Notes: generated by a model from the sequence alone, not told the origin. A stretch of 64,000 bases of DNA from Sphingomonas baiyangensis (GCF_005144715.1 NZ_SWKR01000002.1:62001-126000), one strand, 5' to 3'. Positions 1 through 8,919 are shown, numbered from the stretch's first letter. Numbers and translations are program-made.

Positions 1-82
1 CAAGGCGGGTGCCGCCTATGAGCGCGCGCGCACCGCGCCGCTCGCGCCGCCCTCGCTCGATCGCTGGTCGCCGACACCCTGA
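1..82 (+). CDS. C-terminal fragment of an unidentified protein (left edge)
   Basis: Reading from base 2, a frame of 26 codons runs in from the left edge and stops at TGA 80-82. Its composition (charged, then Pro/Ala-rich, ending in WSPTP) is plausible for a protein C-terminus. The palindromic repeat just after the stop (105-128) suits an intergenic gap. Too little is present to name a family, and the fragment could be chance. Confidence 0.3.
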   Translation, partial: KAGAAYERARTAPLAPPSLDRWSPTP

Positions 83-104
83 CCGGTCACGTCCTGCCGC
101 CGTT

Positions 105-128
105 CGTATCGAGCGAAGCCGAGATACG
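105..128. repeat. Short palindromic repeat, REP-like
   Basis: The arms CGTATC (105-110) and GATACG (123-128) flank a GAGCGAAGC-type core. From memory, sequences of this form (a TCGAGCGAAGYCGA core) are common intergenic repeats in sphingomonads. A longer reading frame opens upstream at base 9 and runs through the repeat, which argues that the next gene really starts downstream, at 198. Confidence 0.45.
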
Positions 129-197
129 CGTCGAGCGCAGCGAGAACACACACGCCACCCGCTTGCAAAGTTGGATGTCGCGGAACACAAGGCGAAC

Positions 198-1175
198 ATG
201 CCGCGCCGCCGCGATCCGAAACTCCACGCCGTCCAGCTCTCCAGCTTCCTGCGCGCGCTCGCCCGCACCGGCAATGTCCGCGCCACCGCGTGCGACCTAG
301 GCCTCAATCGCGCCACGCTCACGCGCCGCCGCGCCAGTGATCCGCGGTTCGCGCAGAAATGGGACGCCGCGCTCGCGCTCGCCAGCGCCCGGCTGCACGC
401 CGCGCGCGAGGATGCGCCGCCCGACGATCCGTGCCGTCCGCCGCCTGCGATGCGCGACGCCGCGCATCTCGTCCAGCAGCCCGGCGGCCGGCTGCAACTG
501 CGTGCCGATGGCAAGGCGCGCCGCGTCGACCGCGCGGTGCAGCAGGCGTTCCTCTCGGCGCTTGCCGCCACCGCCAATGTCCGCCTCGCCGCGCGCGTCA
601 CGGGCTTCGCGCATTCGACCTTCTACACGCTCGCGCGCCGCGATCCGGGCTTCGAGCGCGAGATGGGTCTGGCGCTCGAATGGGGGTGCGCGGGCCTCGA
701 GCTGGCGCTGATCGAGAGCTTCACCGTCGAGGCGCACGAGCACGATGCGTGGCGCCACAACGACGTGCCGCCGATCCCCGCGATGACGCCCGATCAGGCG
801 CTGACGCTGCTCGCGATGCACCGCCGCGACAAGACGCGCGACCTGCGCCGCATGCGCAAGCGCCGCTGCGAGAGCGAGGACGACCTGACCGCCCGGCTGG
901 GCGAGGCCTATCGCGAGGAACAGGCGCGCTCGGCGCACCAGCTGCGCATCGAAGCCACCGACGCCGCCCTCATCCGCGCGCTCGACCGCCTGAAGGAAAA
1001 ACCCCCGATCGCGCCGCTACCGTCGCTCGATCAGGTCGCGGCGGAAATGGGCGGGGAGGGGAGTAGGGGCGGGGCGATAGGCCGCGAGCTGATTGACGGC
1101 TCGTGCAACGAAACTCGGGAAAGCGGCCGTCCAGAGCGCGACCATGCAACTAAGCGGTCCATCTATCCGCCTTAA
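198..1175 (+). CDS. Helix-turn-helix repeat protein, phage-terminase-small-subunit-like
   Basis: This predicted protein of 325 aa contains two related segments of about 55 residues. Each has the pattern FL.ALA.T.NVR.AA...G...ST.Y..R..DP.F...., the signature of small-terminase-like or recombinase-like HTH units. I see no catalytic motif. The start at 198 is preferred because the upstream extension reads through a palindromic repeat. Composition changes abruptly near base 1070, and the last 35 or so codons read into AT-richer DNA shared with the convergent nuclease gene 7 bp away. The native C-terminus may therefore have been replaced when that DNA arrived. A DNA-binding role is inferred; the actual function is unknown. 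Confidence 0.6.
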   Translation: MPRRRDPKLHAVQLSSFLRALARTGNVRATACDLGLNRATLTRRRASDPRFAQKWDAALALASARLHAAREDAPPDDPCRPPPAMRDAAHLVQQPGGRLQLRADGKARRVDRAVQQAFLSALAATANVRLAARVTGFAHSTFYTLARRDPGFEREMGLALEWGCAGLELALIESFTVEAHEHDAWRHNDVPPIPAMTPDQALTLLAMHRRDKTRDLRRMRKRRCESEDDLTARLGEAYREEQARSAHQLRIEATDAALIRALDRLKEKPPIAPLPSLDQVAAEMGGEGSRGGAIGRELIDGSCNETRESGRPERDHATKRSIYPP

Positions 1176-1182
1176 CGTGCTA

Positions 1183-3078
1183 TTAAGCCTCCAGCCGCTC
1201 TTTTAACTTGGTAATGAGTTCGCCACCCGTTTGTGCAAATTTTTTGCTTAACGGTTCAACGTTGCCACATGCCAGCCGCTCTTGAAAAAAACGCCGTATC
1301 TGCCCCTTGGTCGGAGCCTTTCCCAACGATAATGCGGACTGGATTACATTTCGCGCCTCGTCGTCTAGCAAATCTTCGATGACCTTTACGCCAACAACGA
1401 GTTCATCGATCGTAACAAGGCGTTCTGCGGGGATACCGAACTCCTCTGCGTAGCGATCACGCTCAGTCTTACCGGCAATATCGCCGTCGAGTACGAACAG
1501 AAATTTTAAATTCCATCCGACGTGCAAGGCTGCGAGCGCGCCGAACGTTCCCGCACCCAAACCTGGCAACAGCGGAATATCATCGATACCTAGCAGCTTG
1601 GACAGATAACGAAGGATATAGTAGTCGGACTTTCCCTCCAAAACGATAGACGCTTTTTGCGCATCAAATTTCGATGGAACGACCGCGAGTCGGTCCAAGA
1701 TTGGTTGAAAGTAACTCGTCTGGCCGGGGAAAAAGTTGACGAAGTTTCTATACGTCTCAACCTTGATATCCAGAGACTCGTCATCCAAGGATATATCGTC
1801 AAGCACCGACATTACTGGAGCGTCCGCTCGGTTTGTGACGATGAAAGTTTGTTCAAGCCACTTTGGTTCGATGAGATAATGGCTATGCGTGGAGTAAGCT
1901 AAAGTGTGTTCGCCCTTCGCGATTTCGGGAAATGACTCGATGAGCTTTTGCTGCGCAGCGGCGTGAAGATTGGATGCAGGCTCGTCAAATAAGAAAAGCA
2001 GAGGCCTCGAGCCGGAGCCAGTGCGGGCTACGCGAAATTGCGTAAAAAGCATGAATGAAAAAAACCAACGAAACCCCAGAGATCGATCGTTGACGTTAAA
2101 GCGACGCGTTCCGTCCCGAATTTGAAATCGGACAAACAGATCATGTTCGTGCGTTTTTAATGTTTTTCCTTGAGCATCCTGAACCTCGCCTTCTAAAGTA
2201 TCAAAAGTAATAATTACTTCCTTACCCCGGGTGTCTTCGCCAAAAATTTTATTCCATCGACCAAACACCAGTTTTGTGACCGCTGCACCGGCACGGTCCA
2301 TAACGTGCTGAATTTTCTCCTTGTCGTCATTCGTCCCCCAAAGGGACAAGAAAGAGAGCCACGGCACGCGCATACTATTCGCCCGGAGGCGTCTAAGAAT
2401 ATCTTTTTCGATAGTGTGACTGCGACCATCGTAATCAAGAATGTCTTGAAACGTCCGGCGATAGAACTGATCGACAATATCGCCGCGGTTCGTCAGGAAA
2501 ACCGTTTCAGGAAAATCGAATACGAAGGTTGGAAAGTAAGCAATATCTGGCGTAAAGGCATATGCCGCTTGTCTAATCTGCGTCGATTCATCACCTCTCG
2601 GCTCCCGCCATTTCCGTTGTTTTAGGCCTTTGACTTCCAACTTTGTTCTAAGGGTAAAATAGCTTTTCTTGAAATCACCATTTTCAAATCTTTGCTGTCG
2701 CTGAAACACCAGCTCGTCGGGAAATGTCTCAACGTTTAAGTGCAAATTGTGGGAGGTGAGCAAGTGCTTCGCGACCTTCTCCTTGTCCTCGGGCGTGACG
2801 CTTACAACGGCAGTAACGGAGACGTCGCCGGTAAAGTCCGACAATGCGTGGCGTGGAACTCGCTCGTTAAAGGGAACGCCCATCCCGGCCTCACCGCCTA
2901 GCAGCTCGCTAGTGGCATCGTCCGGCGAAAAACTGTGGATCGCTTCAAGAACGGTAGTCTTCCCACTCTCGTTGAGGCCCACAAAAGCGAATACGTTCGC
3001 CCCCGCAAGGGACTGCAAATTAACCGTCGTGTCCTTAATGCCTTTAAAATTCTCGATCCGAAAGGATTTGTAACGCAT
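1183..3078 (-). CDS. OLD-like ATP-dependent endonuclease (ABC-type ATPase plus TOPRIM)
   Basis: This 631-aa protein has an SMC/ABC-type ATPase followed by a TOPRIM nuclease domain. Visible motifs are Walker A GLNESGKTT (residues 34-42), a signature-like NDRSLGFRWFF segment (about 330-340), Walker B LLFLFDEP (360-367) and the H-loop STHSH (396-400). The TOPRIM glutamate is in VLEGKSD (E481) and the DGD acidic pair is at 531-533. This is the layout of OLD-family nucleases, which include stand-alone phage-defence nucleases and GajA of Gabija. No GajB-type helicase or other partner is adjacent, so a stand-alone OLD is the best call; a fused PARIS-like (AriA-AriB) protein is the main alternative. 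The gene is clearly AT-richer than its neighbours, with frequent A/T-ending codons, which suggests horizontal acquisition. A GTTC-N7-GTTC site lies 62-76 bp upstream. Confidence 0.82.
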   Translation of the reverse strand: MRYKSFRIENFKGIKDTTVNLQSLAGANVFAFVGLNESGKTTVLEAIHSFSPDDATSELLGGEAGMGVPFNERVPRHALSDFTGDVSVTAVVSVTPEDKEKVAKHLLTSHNLHLNVETFPDELVFQRQQRFENGDFKKSYFTLRTKLEVKGLKQRKWREPRGDESTQIRQAAYAFTPDIAYFPTFVFDFPETVFLTNRGDIVDQFYRRTFQDILDYDGRSHTIEKDILRRLRANSMRVPWLSFLSLWGTNDDKEKIQHVMDRAGAAVTKLVFGRWNKIFGEDTRGKEVIITFDTLEGEVQDAQGKTLKTHEHDLFVRFQIRDGTRRFNVNDRSLGFRWFFSFMLFTQFRVARTGSGSRPLLFLFDEPASNLHAAAQQKLIESFPEIAKGEHTLAYSTHSHYLIEPKWLEQTFIVTNRADAPVMSVLDDISLDDESLDIKVETYRNFVNFFPGQTSYFQPILDRLAVVPSKFDAQKASIVLEGKSDYYILRYLSKLLGIDDIPLLPGLGAGTFGALAALHVGWNLKFLFVLDGDIAGKTERDRYAEEFGIPAERLVTIDELVVGVKVIEDLLDDEARNVIQSALSLGKAPTKGQIRRFFQERLACGNVEPLSKKFAQTGGELITKLKERLEA

Positions 3079-3401
3079 TGTCCGCTCCCGAATTCCGTCT
3101 GAACAACTCCCCTAATATCGATCGCAGTGTCAACAGTATGTTCGTTAGGTGTTCGCCTCTCCGATCCAACGACGAAGCAGACCAAGGCATTGTGGGACCT
3201 TTGTTGGGTCTGGACGAGCGGGGTTATGCGCGCATCTGCCGTATAGCCGGTTGTGAACCAAATCCCGGAAGAGGCTACCAGTCTTCCACATCGTGCGTTC
3301 TGATTTTCCCCAGAACCGTCGAAAGTAGCAGTATTAATGAGAGCGGCTTTTGGGAGTGCCTTCGTGGCCCTCGAATGATCGACATTAGGCGCCCCCCACA
3401 A
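3079..3401. other. Non-coding or decayed AT-richer stretch upstream of the OLD-like gene
   Basis: I see no convincing gene here. The short frames lack ribosome sites and family resemblance. Base composition stays lower in GC than the surrounding chromosome until the nusG terminator, so this looks like the rest of the transferred segment. It must hold the promoter of the minus-strand nuclease gene and contains the candidate LexA site at 3140-3154. Confidence 0.5.
3140..3154. promoter_or_regulatory. Candidate LexA (SOS) box upstream of the OLD-like gene
   Basis: GTTC (3140-3143), seven bases, then GTTC (3151-3154) with a T directly before the second GTTC. This matches the alphaproteobacterial LexA direct repeat and the two other boxes in this window. 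About one chance match to this 8-base pattern is expected in 64 kb of such DNA, so the site is tentative. Confidence 0.35.
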
Positions 3402-3433
3402 CAAAAAAAGCGCGAGGCTCGCACCCCGCGCTT
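3402..3433 (-). terminator. Rho-independent terminator of secE-nusG
   Basis: Read on the minus strand, arms AAGCGCG and CGCGCTT (3427-3433 and 3408-3414) enclose a 12-nt loop and run straight into a T tract (3409-3403). It lies 40 bp past the nusG stop. Confidence 0.85.
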
Positions 3434-3473
3434 CCCATTCCGTCCCACACCCGCCGCCACCGGCGGGCCGCGC

Positions 3474-4010
3474 TCACTTGCTGCGTTCGACCTGCTCGAA
3501 ATCGAGTTCCACCGGCGTTGCGCGGCCGAAGATCGATACGCTGACCTTGACCTTCGACTTGTCGAAATCGAGTTCCTCGACCAGGCCGTTGAAGCTGGCG
3601 AAGGGGCCGTCGAGCACCTTCACCTGATCGCCGATCTCGTAATCGACCTTGATCTGCTGCTTGGGCGCGGCGGCGGCTTCTTCCTTGGTGTTCAGGATGC
3701 GTGCGGCCTCGGCCTCGCTGATCGCCTGCGGCTTGCCCATGCTGCCCAGGAAGCCCGTCACCTTGGGCGTGTTCTTGACCAGGTGGTACACATCGTCGTT
3801 CATCGCCAGCTTCGCCAGCACATAGCCGGGGAAGAACTTGCGCTCGGACTGCACCTTCTTGCCGCGGCGCACTTCGGTGACGGTCTCGGTCGGCACCTCG
3901 ACGCTCTCGACCAGCTGGTCGAGCCCCAGCCGCGTCGCGTCGGCCAGGATCTGGTCGCGAACCTTGTTCTCGAAGCCCGAATAGGCGTGAATGATGTACC
4001 AGCGCGCCAT
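3474..4010 (-). CDS. nusG: Transcription termination/antitermination protein NusG
   Basis: NusG bridges RNA polymerase with Rho or the ribosome. The 178-aa product begins MARWYIIHAYSGFENKV, the classic start of the NGN domain, and carries the FPGYVL motif. The C-terminal KOW domain is visible as VKVLDGPFASFNGLVEE. The frame is open far upstream (to 4589), but that part reads through secE and the tRNA gene, so the ATG at 4010 is the true start. It follows secE by 41 bp in the conserved tRNA-Trp-secE-nusG order and ends just before a strong terminator. Confidence 0.97.
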   Translation of the reverse strand: MARWYIIHAYSGFENKVRDQILADATRLGLDQLVESVEVPTETVTEVRRGKKVQSERKFFPGYVLAKLAMNDDVYHLVKNTPKVTGFLGSMGKPQAISEAEAARILNTKEEAAAAPKQQIKVDYEIGDQVKVLDGPFASFNGLVEELDFDKSKVKVSVSIFGRATPVELDFEQVERSK

Positions 4011-4051
4011 GCTATTGTCCGTTGTCCGTGTTGATTGGTCCGCGTGGAGGC

Positions 4052-4249
4052 TCAGTCGGCGAGCGAAAGCAGGCCCTGCACGATCGCATCGAAGATCGAA
4101 TCGACGCCGAGGAAGAACAGCGCCAGCAGCGCCGTCATGATGACCACCATGATCGCGGTGCTCACCGTCTCCTTGCGCGTCGGCCACGTCACCTTGGCGG
4201 TTTCGGCCTTCACCTGGTTGACGAACTCGATCGGCGACGTCTTGGCCAT
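4052..4249 (-). CDS. secE: Preprotein translocase subunit SecE
   Basis: This 65-aa single-span SecE is the short, one-TM form typical outside enterobacteria. The cytoplasmic amphipathic helix ends in the conserved KVTWPTRKET segment, followed by one hydrophobic helix (IMVVIMTALLALFFLG). With SecY and SecG it forms the Sec channel. The ATG at 4249 is chosen over an in-frame start at 4306 because homologues begin right at MAKTSP. It is probably co-transcribed with nusG. Confidence 0.96.
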   Translation of the reverse strand: MAKTSPIEFVNQVKAETAKVTWPTRKETVSTAIMVVIMTALLALFFLGVDSIFDAIVQGLLSLAD

Positions 4250-4416
4250 GCGGCACCTTCTTTGCGGGCGGTGCAATGCACCATGTTCGGGCCGACCGCC
4301 GGGCATGGGTCCGCTGCCCGGCCCTTCGGGGCTCGGTGCGGATCATCCAGACTGTCGGATAGAAGCGGCTATCTAGCGCCGCGCGGCCGGCCGCGCAAGG
4401 GCGGCGGCGGTGCGGC

Positions 4417-4492
4417 TGGCAGGAGTGGAGGGACTCGAACCCACGGCCCTCGGTTTTGGAGACCGATGCTCTACCAACTGAGCTACACTCCT
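4417..4492 (-). tRNA. tRNA-Trp (CCA)
   Basis: The minus strand folds as a 76-nt tRNA with acceptor AGGAGTG/CACTCCT, a D-arm with AGTTGG, the anticodon loop CTCCAAA (anticodon CCA) and the T-loop TTCGAGT. The CCA end is encoded (TGG at 4417-4419 on the plus strand). It sits upstream of secE-nusG, as in many proteobacteria. Confidence 0.97.
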
Positions 4493-4592
4493 GCGGCCCG
4501 CATTCCCGACATCCGGCATCGAAATGGCGGCGGGGAAACGCCTGGGCGGCGCTTCCCCTAGCAGCCGATCGCCGTGTAGGACAGCGCAAAAA

Positions 4593-6953
4593 TCACGCCG
4601 CCACGCTTTCGCCGCGCTTGCGCCGCGTGGCGAGGTGCAGCGCCTCATGCGCGGGCAGGGGGCGGCCGAAATAATAGCCCTGCACCTTGGTGCACCCCAG
4701 CTCCTGCACCATGCGGTGCTCCTCCTCGGTCTCCACGCCCTCCGCCGTCGTCGCCATTCCCAGGCTCTGCGCCAGCGCCACCACTGCGCGGATGATCGCG
4801 ATCGCCTCGCGCACGCCCTTCGAGGCGCCCTGCACGAAGCTGCGATCGATCTTGATCGACGAGAATTTGGTCCGCGAGAGATAGCCGAGCGACGAATAGC
4901 CCGTACCGAAATCGTCGAGGCTCAGCCGGCAGCCGAGATCGAGAATATGCTCGAGCACCTTCACCGCGCCGGTGCCTTCGCGCATGAACACGCTTTCGGT
5001 CACTTCCAGTTCGAGCCGGTTTGGCGTGATGCCGCTCTGCGCCAGCGCCTGCGCCACCACCGCCACGAACGCCGGATTGTGCAGCTGCTCGGGACTGACA
5101 TTGACCGCCACGCGCACGTCGTCGTCCCATTTCGCCGCCTCGTTGCAGGCATGGCGCAGCACCCATTCGCCGATCGGCGCGATGAGGCGCGCATCCTCGG
5201 CAAGCGGTACGAACTTGGCGGGGCTGATCGGCCCCAGCTCGGGATGCGTCCAGCGCAGCAGTGCCTCGAACCCCGTCAGCCCGCCAGTATCGGCATTGAC
5301 CACCGGCTGGAAATTGAGGTGCAGCTCGTCGTTCTGGAGCGCGTTGCGCAGCGCGATCTCGAGCACGCGGCGCTCTTCGGCGGCGACATGGAGCTGCGGC
5401 TCATAGACGTGATAGACGCCGCCCCCCGCATCCTTCGAGCGATAGAGCGCAAGGTCGGCCGAGCGCACCAGCATCTCGGCGGTGCGCCCGTCGCGCGGGC
5501 CGATCGCGAGGCCCACCGATGCGCCGATATAGAGCGTGTGCTGGTCGACCTCATAGGGCCGCGACAGCTTGTGGATGATCGTCTTGGCCAGTTGCTCGAG
5601 CCGCTCGGTATCGCGCGCGTCGCGCACCACCACGGCGAATTCGTCGCCGCCCAGCCGGCCGATCACCTCATTCTCGGTGATGAGCTGCTGCAGCCGCTCG
5701 GATACGCGACCGAGCAACCGGTCGCCGATCGGGTGGCCGAGCGAATCGTTCACCGCCTTGAAGCGGTCGAGGTCGATCATCATGAACGCGCAACGCCCGC
5801 CCCATTTCTCGGCGTCGGCCATCGCGCGCGCCAGCGCCTCGTTGATGAGCAGGCGGTTGGGCAGGCCGGTGAGCAGATCGTACCGCGCCATGCGGTTGAT
5901 CTTATCGGTCGACTTGCGCGCTTCGGTCACGTCGGAGCCAACGCCGCGAAAGCCGATAAAGGCGCCGCGCTCGTCGAAGCGGGGCGATGCGGCGATCTCC
6001 CACCAGCGTTCCTCGCCGTTGACGGTGACGGGCACCAGCAGGTCGCGAAACGCCTCGCGCGTTTTCAACCGCTCGGCGAGCGTGCGCAGCCCCGCGGCGA
6101 ACTCGCCCGTTTCCCAGGTCGGGCCGGCAAGCACCTGGAGGAAGGGCATGCCATTGACCGCGATCGGATCGAGCCCCACCGAATAGGCGAAGCGCGGGCT
6201 GGCACGCACAACGCGGCGCTGCGCATCGGTTTCCCATAGCCAGTCGGCGGAGTTCTCCTCGAACTCCCGCAGCAACAGGCTCACCGTCTCGTCGCGCTCG
6301 GCAAGCGCGATCTCGTTGGCACGGATCACGACCAGCGCCTTGCCGCGCACGAAGCAGGCGAAGATCAAGAGCGCGGTGAAGAACAGCGCCGCGGCCGAAA
6401 GCACCGGATCGACCGCCAGGCCGAGCGTTGCGGAAACGGTGATGCCGAGCACAAGCAGAAAGGCAGTGGTGGCAAGCGGCAGCGCGGCCATGGCGACGGC
6501 CGACGCGGTCATCAGGATCGACAGCACGATCCACAGGCCGAGGGCCGCCCCGCCGCTCGCCGTGAAGCCGAACGCGACAGGAGCGATTGCCCAGACCACG
6601 CCGAGCGCCAACCCGTCGAACAGCGTATCGCGGACTTCGCGCACGCTGGCGGTCGCCCGGTTGCGATTGCGCGTCGCCAGCCGGCGCATGACGACGACGC
6701 TGGCGACCGTCGTGACGGCGATCGCCCAGCTGACCAGCAGCCAGAGCGGCGCGATCTCCTTGAGCAGCAGCAGGATAAGCAGCGCCCCGAAGACGTTCGC
6801 CGCGAGCAGGAACAAGGCGAGCTGGTTGCCCGCGTTGAGCTGCGCCGCGCGAATCGGCCCCCAGTCCATCGCATCGGCGGGATCGTAAAGCCCCAGGAGC
6901 GCCCGGATGTCGATCCGGGGCTTGGCGAACTGCGAGGAAGCGGCACTGGTCAC
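4593..6953 (-). CDS. Membrane-anchored PAS-GGDEF-EAL cyclic-di-GMP enzyme
   Basis: This 786-aa protein has several hydrophobic N-terminal helices (about residues 45-210), a PAS-like sensor segment (about 235-345), then GGDEF and EAL domains. The GGDEF domain has an intact active-site motif (RLGGDEFAVVV) and the DLDRFKAVNDS metal/GTP segment. The EAL domain keeps FEALLRW, the glutamate of LELEVTES, DDFGTGYSSL and KIDRSFV. Both cyclase and phosphodiesterase activities are therefore possible; EAL is often dominant in such proteins. It starts with GTG. It has no obvious operon partner and probably senses a membrane or small-molecule cue. Confidence 0.93.
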   Translation of the reverse strand: MTSAASSQFAKPRIDIRALLGLYDPADAMDWGPIRAAQLNAGNQLALFLLAANVFGALLILLLLKEIAPLWLLVSWAIAVTTVASVVVMRRLATRNRNRATASVREVRDTLFDGLALGVVWAIAPVAFGFTASGGAALGLWIVLSILMTASAVAMAALPLATTAFLLVLGITVSATLGLAVDPVLSAAALFFTALLIFACFVRGKALVVIRANEIALAERDETVSLLLREFEENSADWLWETDAQRRVVRASPRFAYSVGLDPIAVNGMPFLQVLAGPTWETGEFAAGLRTLAERLKTREAFRDLLVPVTVNGEERWWEIAASPRFDERGAFIGFRGVGSDVTEARKSTDKINRMARYDLLTGLPNRLLINEALARAMADAEKWGGRCAFMMIDLDRFKAVNDSLGHPIGDRLLGRVSERLQQLITENEVIGRLGGDEFAVVVRDARDTERLEQLAKTIIHKLSRPYEVDQHTLYIGASVGLAIGPRDGRTAEMLVRSADLALYRSKDAGGGVYHVYEPQLHVAAEERRVLEIALRNALQNDELHLNFQPVVNADTGGLTGFEALLRWTHPELGPISPAKFVPLAEDARLIAPIGEWVLRHACNEAAKWDDDVRVAVNVSPEQLHNPAFVAVVAQALAQSGITPNRLELEVTESVFMREGTGAVKVLEHILDLGCRLSLDDFGTGYSSLGYLSRTKFSSIKIDRSFVQGASKGVREAIAIIRAVVALAQSLGMATTAEGVETEEEHRMVQELGCTKVQGYYFGRPLPAHEALHLATRRKRGESVAA

Positions 6954-7043
6954 CCGCCGGGTCTACGTCGGGCTAGGTTAGCGATCGGTTAGGAGCGTGC
7001 GGCGTGTGCGTAATTTTCGTTCATTAGTCGTCGCCGCAAGCGC

Positions 7044-8759
7044 TCAGGCTGCGATATCGTAGGGCTTGATCTCGCCGGCCAGATACAGGTTGCGCGCCTT
7101 TGCGCGGCTGAGCTTGCCCGAGCTGGTGCGCGGCAGCGTGCGCGGCGGCACGAGCTCGATCACGCAGTTCATGCCGGTGACCGAGCGGACGCGTTCACGA
7201 ATCTCGTCGCGCAGCCGCGTGCGCTCGGCATCATCGGACGTGCGGCACTGCACGAGTACCGCAGGCGTCTCCTCGCCGCCCGGCGTGGTGATCGCGAAGG
7301 CGGCGATATCACCCGCCTTGAAGCCGGGCAGCTGCTCGACTGCCCACTCGATATCCTGCGGCCAGTGATTGCGCCCGTTGACGATGATCATGTCCTTGGC
7401 GCGGCCGACGATGTAGACATAGCCGTCGGACAGATAGCCCATGTCGCCGGTGTCGAGCCAGCCGTCGCGCAAGCACGCCTCGGTCGCGGCGGTATCGCGG
7501 AAATAGCCGACCATCACGCTCGGCCCGCGACACCAGACCTTGCCGATGGCCTTGTCGGGTAGTGGGGTTCCGTCCTCCTCGCGGATTTGGACTTCCATGT
7601 CGCGCACGGGGCGTCCGCAATTGACGATCGAGCGGTAGCGCTGCGGCCGGTCGCCATCGGCCGACATGCCAGAGAGCTGCGTCTCCTCGACGAGTTCGAC
7701 GACGATGCCTTCGCCCGGCGGCATGATCGATACCGCCAGCGTCGCCTCGGCGAGGCCATAGCTCGGCAGGAATGCCGAGGCCTTGAAGCCCGCATCGGCG
7801 AACGCATCGACGAACTTCTGCATCACGTCGGGCCGGATCATATCGGCGCCGTTGCCCGCCACGCGCCAGCGGCTGAGATCGAAGCGATCGCTCGCCTTGG
7901 TCTGGCTCGACATGCGGCGCGCACAGATATCGTAGCCGAAGGTCGGCGAATAGCTGAGCGTGGTGCCCGGATTGCGGCTGATGAGCTCGAGCCAGGCAAG
8001 CGGACGGCGCGCGAAATCCTCGGTCTTGAGATAGTCGACCGATACCTGGTTGGCGACGGGCGAGAGGAAGCAGCCCACCAGCCCCATGTCGTGATACCAG
8101 GGCAGCCAGCTTACGCAGCGATCGCCTTCGATCAGCGCCATGCCGTGCGCGTGGGCCGCGAGGTTGTTGAGCAGCGCGCGGTGCGTGATCGCCACGCCGT
8201 GCGGAAAGCGCGTCGATCCGCTCGAATATTGCAGATAGGCGATGTCGTCGGTCTGCGCCGCCGGCAGCGGGACTTCAGGCGCGGGACGGGTTTCGAACGC
8301 CTCCCACTCGATGCCTTCCACACCAGCGATGCGGGCGGCTTCCCCGGCCATCGAGGCAAGCTCGGCAGGGTAGAACAGCATCTTGGGATCGCAGCTCTTC
8401 AGCTGGACGCCGAGCTGGTCGATATAGCTCTCGCGCCCGCCAAACGAGGTCGGCAGCGGCAGCGGGACGGGCCAGCCGCCCGCATAGACGACGCCGAAGA
8501 ACAGGCTGGCGAACTCGGCTCCGGTCTCCGCGACAAGCGCGATGCGATCACCTGGCGCGACGCCCGCGTCGATCATCCGCCGCGCCTGCGCCAGCGCGTT
8601 CTCGCGCAGTTCGCGGTAGCTGTAGCCCCGGACGAGCTGACCGCGCGGATCGTGGAAGTTTAGGCCGAGCGTACCGGTGGCGGCATAGTCCAGCGCTTCG
8701 CCGAGCGTCGCGAAATCGGAGAAGCGGCGCTTCAGCGCATCGCTGCTGGGCGTCGCCAT
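7044..8759 (-). CDS. Fatty acyl-AMP ligase (FAAL)
   Basis: This 571-aa adenylate-forming enzyme activates fatty acids as acyl-AMP for transfer to an acyl carrier. Visible motifs are the P-loop-like YLQYSSGSTRFPHGV, WLPWYHDMGL, PSYGLAEATLAVS and GWLDTGDMGYL. The C-terminal subdomain has SSGKLSRAKARN with the catalytic lysine. The SGSTRFP and WYHDMGL patterns are typical of FAAL rather than acyl-CoA ligases. The ATG at 8759 is used; a GTG eight codons upstream (8783) is also possible. No polyketide or acyl-carrier partner is adjacent, so the lipid it serves is unknown. Confidence 0.9.
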   Translation of the reverse strand: MATPSSDALKRRFSDFATLGEALDYAATGTLGLNFHDPRGQLVRGYSYRELRENALAQARRMIDAGVAPGDRIALVAETGAEFASLFFGVVYAGGWPVPLPLPTSFGGRESYIDQLGVQLKSCDPKMLFYPAELASMAGEAARIAGVEGIEWEAFETRPAPEVPLPAAQTDDIAYLQYSSGSTRFPHGVAITHRALLNNLAAHAHGMALIEGDRCVSWLPWYHDMGLVGCFLSPVANQVSVDYLKTEDFARRPLAWLELISRNPGTTLSYSPTFGYDICARRMSSQTKASDRFDLSRWRVAGNGADMIRPDVMQKFVDAFADAGFKASAFLPSYGLAEATLAVSIMPPGEGIVVELVEETQLSGMSADGDRPQRYRSIVNCGRPVRDMEVQIREEDGTPLPDKAIGKVWCRGPSVMVGYFRDTAATEACLRDGWLDTGDMGYLSDGYVYIVGRAKDMIIVNGRNHWPQDIEWAVEQLPGFKAGDIAAFAITTPGGEETPAVLVQCRTSDDAERTRLRDEIRERVRSVTGMNCVIELVPPRTLPRTSSGKLSRAKARNLYLAGEIKPYDIAA

Positions 8760-8919
8760 GGGGGAGTTGGAGTTGTTGTTCACGTCGAGCGATCCCGAGC
8801 CTTGGTCATGTTCATTCGCGCTCGTGCGCCGCCAGACGGCGGCAGACGCACGGGCAATCGTCGCCGGTCGCACGGCTTCACGTTCAAAATCAATCTCCAC
8901 TGTGGCATAATCATGGCGC

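Noticed and set aside
3275..3460. 61-aa minus-strand frame upstream of the OLD-like gene as an antitoxin or partner
   Set aside because: It runs through the nusG terminator, lacks a ribosome site and has no recognisable domain.
3078..4034. Long plus-strand frame over nusG, and similar long antisense frames across the dcw cluster
   Set aside because: They are high-GC shadow frames opposite well-supported genes, with no family pattern and compositionally odd residues (His/Arg/Asp-rich).
4381..4396. Perfect 16-bp GC palindrome beside tRNA-Trp as an attachment site
   Set aside because: No integrase, no repeated copy and no island follow. The GC-only sequence is readily produced by composition.
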